Under the pieces are notes generated by a model. It made no database searches. It was not told the DNA's origin and was given only the letters and a program-made list of their open reading frames with translations. Below are positions 5,819 to 8,180 of a stretch of 8,180 nt of DNA, in pieces. The first letter of the stretch is position 1, and each line of letters begins with the position of its first letter. Origin of the DNA: an uncultured Alistipes sp. (GTDB lineage Bacteria; Bacteroidota; Bacteroidia; Bacteroidales; Rikenellaceae); contig CAJGDL010000078.1 in assembly GCA_904502075.1 (NCBI GenBank), positions 1 to 8,180 on the forward strand, given 5' to 3'. The position numbers and the translations under genes were made by a program.

Positions 5819-5841
5819 GTAACCTATTGTTACCCCCTTTT
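5819..5841 (+). terminator. Possible riboswitch expression-platform hairpin
   Basis: GTAAC (5819-5823) and GTTAC (5829-5833) pair around CTATT, followed by CCCC and a short TTTT. The stem is short and the T-run weak, so it is a poor stand-alone terminator. The C-run (ACCCCC) could instead pair with the aptamer's AGGGGT. It lies between the aptamer and the receptor ATG, where an expression platform is expected. Confidence 0.25.
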
Positions 5842-5871
5842 CGTTAAACTTAATGATTAAAAATTAACTTT

Positions 5872-8154
5872 ATGAAAAGGATTTTTCATTTTTTGGTATC
5901 GGTGCTCTCGACTGTTGGTACGGGAAGTGTGGCCACCGCTACAACCCTGCCTTCGCCCTTTGCCGAAGCAGCAAAAGACCAACCCCAAGCGGCAATTCAT
6001 CAAGACTCGATGCGCCTGTATGAGTTACAGGCCATTGAGGTGACAGCCACACGCGCCGGAGAGCAGACCCCCGTAGCCTTCGCGAATCTCTCCAAAGAGG
6101 AGATCGAGCGCAACAACTACGGCCTGGATATCCCCTCACTTCTGGCCCTGACCCCCTCAATGGTAGCCACCAACGAGACCGGTATCGGGATTGGAGGCAC
6201 CTCGATGCGTCTGCGTGGTACGGATGCTACGCGCCTGAATGTAACGATCAACGGCGTGGCAATGAACAACCCCGATTCACATTCGATGTATTGGTACGAC
6301 ACCCCCGACCTGGCCTCGGCGGTGGGCGACATGCAGGTACAGCGCGGTGCCGGCACCTCGACCCACGGCACAGGAGCCTTTGGCGGTGCGATTAGCATGA
6401 CCACCTCGTCCCTGGATACCGACTTCGGGGGCGATATTTCGATGAGCTACGGCTCCTACAACACCCAAAAGCAGGCCGTACACCTCTCTTCCGGGCTGAT
6501 GAAGGATCACTGGATGGTCGATGCCCGCCTCACCCACATCGGATCCGACGGCTATGTGGAGCGTGGAGCCACCGACCTGAAGTCCTACTTCCTGCAGGGG
6601 GCCTACTACAACGGCCGCACGGTGGTCAAGCTGCTCTCGTTCGGAGGCAAGGCCAAGACTTACCTCACCTACAACGGAGTTTCGAAGGAGGAGATGGAGC
6701 TCTATGGCCGTCGCTACCACACAAGTGGCCAATACTCGACCGAATATGGCCCCTATGAGCTGGCCGATGGTTCGCGCGTAGCCTACCACGACGACGAGAC
6801 CGACAACTACCTCCAGCTGAACAACCAGCTGCTCCTGAGCCACCAATTCGGCAACCGTTGGGCCATGAACCTCACGGGCTTCTACACCTACGGCTACGGC
6901 TACTACAAGCAGTATAAGGACGATGCCTGGCTGATGGGCTACGACAACCTGCCCACCGACATCGAGACGGCCGACCTGATTCGCCAAAAGAAGATGGAGA
7001 ACCACTTCGGAGGTCTGAACGCCACCTTCAGCTACACGGCAAAAAGCCTCGATCTGCTCTTCGGAGGGTCGTACAGTTTCTACAACTCACCCCACTGGGG
7101 TACGCTCGACTGGGTGGAGGGGATGACCCCCGAGCAGCATGCCGGACGCTGGTACGACAACAACGTCGAGAAGCACGATGCCAACCTCTTCGCCAAGGTC
7201 AATTGGGACATCACGCGCAAGTTGCAACTCTTTGCCGACTTGCAGTACCGCTTTGTGAATTACCATGCCTGGGGTACGAACGACAACTACGACTGGACGA
7301 CCTACGAGATGCAGCCTATTGCCGTCGATAAGCAGTACCACTTCCTGAATCCCCACATCGGCCTCAGTTACAACCCCTCGGAGCGACACAACCTCTACGC
7401 CTCGTTTGCCATTGCTCAAAAGGAGCCAACGCGCGCAGACTTCACCGACCGCTACCTCTTCTCGTCGGATCGCGAAGCCACCCCCTCCCCCGAGCTCCTC
7501 TACGACTATGAGTTGGGCTATCGCTACACGGCTCCGCGCCTGCAGTTGGGGGTAAACCTCTACTACATGTCCTACCGCGATCAGTTGATCCACACGGGTA
7601 TGGTCAACGACAGCTCGGATGCGCTGAATGTAAATGTTCCCGAGAGTTATCGCTGCGGTGTGGAGCTTACGGCCGCCTGGCAGGCCACGAAGTGGTTTAC
7701 CCTCGGGGCCAATGCCACCTGGAGCCGCAACAAGATCCGCGATTATGTTGATCTGCTCTCCGAAAGCCCAACCTATGGTCAAAACCTGGGCGAGATGACC
7801 ATCTCCTACTCCCCCGCAGTGGTCGCCGGAGGCTTCCTGGACTTCCATGTCAAGGGATTCGAGGCGGTGTTGCGCACCAACTACGTCAGTGAGCAGTTCT
7901 TCACCAATACCGAAAACGAGGCGCTGAAGCTCGATGCCTACAGCACCACCCACCTCGACCTGGGCTACACGCTCCGGGGCAAGGCCTTGAAGCAGGTGCG
8001 TTTCGGCGTAACGATCTACAACCTCTTCAACGCAACCTACGAGAGCAACGGCTATGGCTACTCCTATATGTATGACGGCAAACGCTACGACGAGGCCTTC
8101 TACTTCCCGCAAGCCCCGTTGCACGTACTGGCCAATGTCTCGGTGAAATTTTAG
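5872..8154 (+). CDS. TonB-dependent outer-membrane receptor under TPP riboswitch control (probable thiamin transporter, OMthi/OMR1 type)
   Basis: 760 residues, a usual length for a plug plus 22-strand barrel without an N-terminal carboxypeptidase-like extension. The signal peptide is MKRIFHFLVSVLSTVGTGSVATA. A TonB-box-like AIEVTAT lies at about 54-60. The plug runs about 65-178 with IPSLLALTPSM, RLRGTDATRLNVTINGVAMN and VQRGAGTSTHGTGAFGGAISM. The rest is aromatic-rich alternating beta strands, ending in VSVKF with the C-terminal Phe recognised by the outer-membrane assembly machinery. It should import its ligand using TonB-ExbBD energy. Sequence alone does not name the ligand; the riboswitch 60 nt upstream does. 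In Bacteroidetes, TPP-regulated receptors of this type take up thiamin. A PnuT inner-membrane partner is often next, but the window ends 26 nt after the stop. Alternatives are thiamin precursors or phosphorylated forms. Confidence 0.92.
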   Translation: MKRIFHFLVSVLSTVGTGSVATATTLPSPFAEAAKDQPQAAIHQDSMRLYELQAIEVTATRAGEQTPVAFANLSKEEIERNNYGLDIPSLLALTPSMVATNETGIGIGGTSMRLRGTDATRLNVTINGVAMNNPDSHSMYWYDTPDLASAVGDMQVQRGAGTSTHGTGAFGGAISMTTSSLDTDFGGDISMSYGSYNTQKQAVHLSSGLMKDHWMVDARLTHIGSDGYVERGATDLKSYFLQGAYYNGRTVVKLLSFGGKAKTYLTYNGVSKEEMELYGRRYHTSGQYSTEYGPYELADGSRVAYHDDETDNYLQLNNQLLLSHQFGNRWAMNLTGFYTYGYGYYKQYKDDAWLMGYDNLPTDIETADLIRQKKMENHFGGLNATFSYTAKSLDLLFGGSYSFYNSPHWGTLDWVEGMTPEQHAGRWYDNNVEKHDANLFAKVNWDITRKLQLFADLQYRFVNYHAWGTNDNYDWTTYEMQPIAVDKQYHFLNPHIGLSYNPSERHNLYASFAIAQKEPTRADFTDRYLFSSDREATPSPELLYDYELGYRYTAPRLQLGVNLYYMSYRDQLIHTGMVNDSSDALNVNVPESYRCGVELTAAWQATKWFTLGANATWSRNKIRDYVDLLSESPTYGQNLGEMTISYSPAVVAGGFLDFHVKGFEAVLRTNYVSEQFFTNTENEALKLDAYSTTHLDLGYTLRGKALKQVRFGVTIYNLFNATYESNGYGYSYMYDGKRYDEAFYFPQAPLHVLANVSVKF

Positions 8155-8180
8155 GACTCCGACAAAGAAAAAACAAGAAC

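Noticed and set aside
7087..8124. 345-codon minus-strand frame opposite the receptor
   Set aside because: It is antisense to a clear TonB-dependent receptor, and such long shadows are common in GC-rich genes. Its composition is not that of a known family.

Overview
The window most likely comes from a gut-type member of the Bacteroidales (Bacteroidetes), with a GC content and gene style that would fit an Alistipes-like genome. The phylum call rests on four things seen here. Several promoters carry the Bacteroidetes -7 element TAnnTTTG. There is a fimbrillin-like/BspA leucine-rich-repeat lipoprotein. A TonB-dependent receptor sits behind a TPP riboswitch. Start codons lack obvious Shine-Dalgarno sequences. 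The genus is a guess.

Left part (1-2300, minus strand): an AT-richer, accessory-looking operon. A promoter at 2268-2299 (GTTG-20 nt-TATTTTTG) would start a leader of roughly 350 nt. The leader contains a large imperfect palindrome (2044-2229, seven or eight nested complementary blocks) and a G/C-run hairpin near 1982-1996. It is followed by a 42-residue protein (1778-1906) and, 18 nt later, a surface lipoprotein (1-1759). That lipoprotein has an N-terminal fimbrillin-like region and a BspA-type repeat array, and it runs off the left edge of the window. The array has an exact 69-bp period, and two adjacent units are base-for-base identical.

Middle (2300-3935): an intergenic stretch with two overlapping inverted repeats, a strong intrinsic terminator (2491-2518), and a 432-residue ion transporter of the NhaD/CitMHS type on the minus strand. 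It diverges from a zinc uptake operon. The two opposed -7 boxes flank a symmetrically placed 19-bp palindrome, a good candidate for a shared operator.

Right part (3936-8154, plus strand): znuA, a zinc-binding lipoprotein with a His-rich loop, overlaps znuC by 10 bp. ZnuC is an ABC ATPase with an unusual Cys/His C-terminal tail. No ZnuB permease gene follows. Instead a new promoter (5668-5699) and a TPP riboswitch (about 5728-5812) lead into a 760-residue TonB-dependent outer-membrane receptor. The riboswitch implies that the receptor imports thiamin or a thiamin precursor.

The parts that known families do not explain are the palindromic leader with its tiny first gene, the inter-promoter palindrome, and the metal-binding tail on ZnuC.
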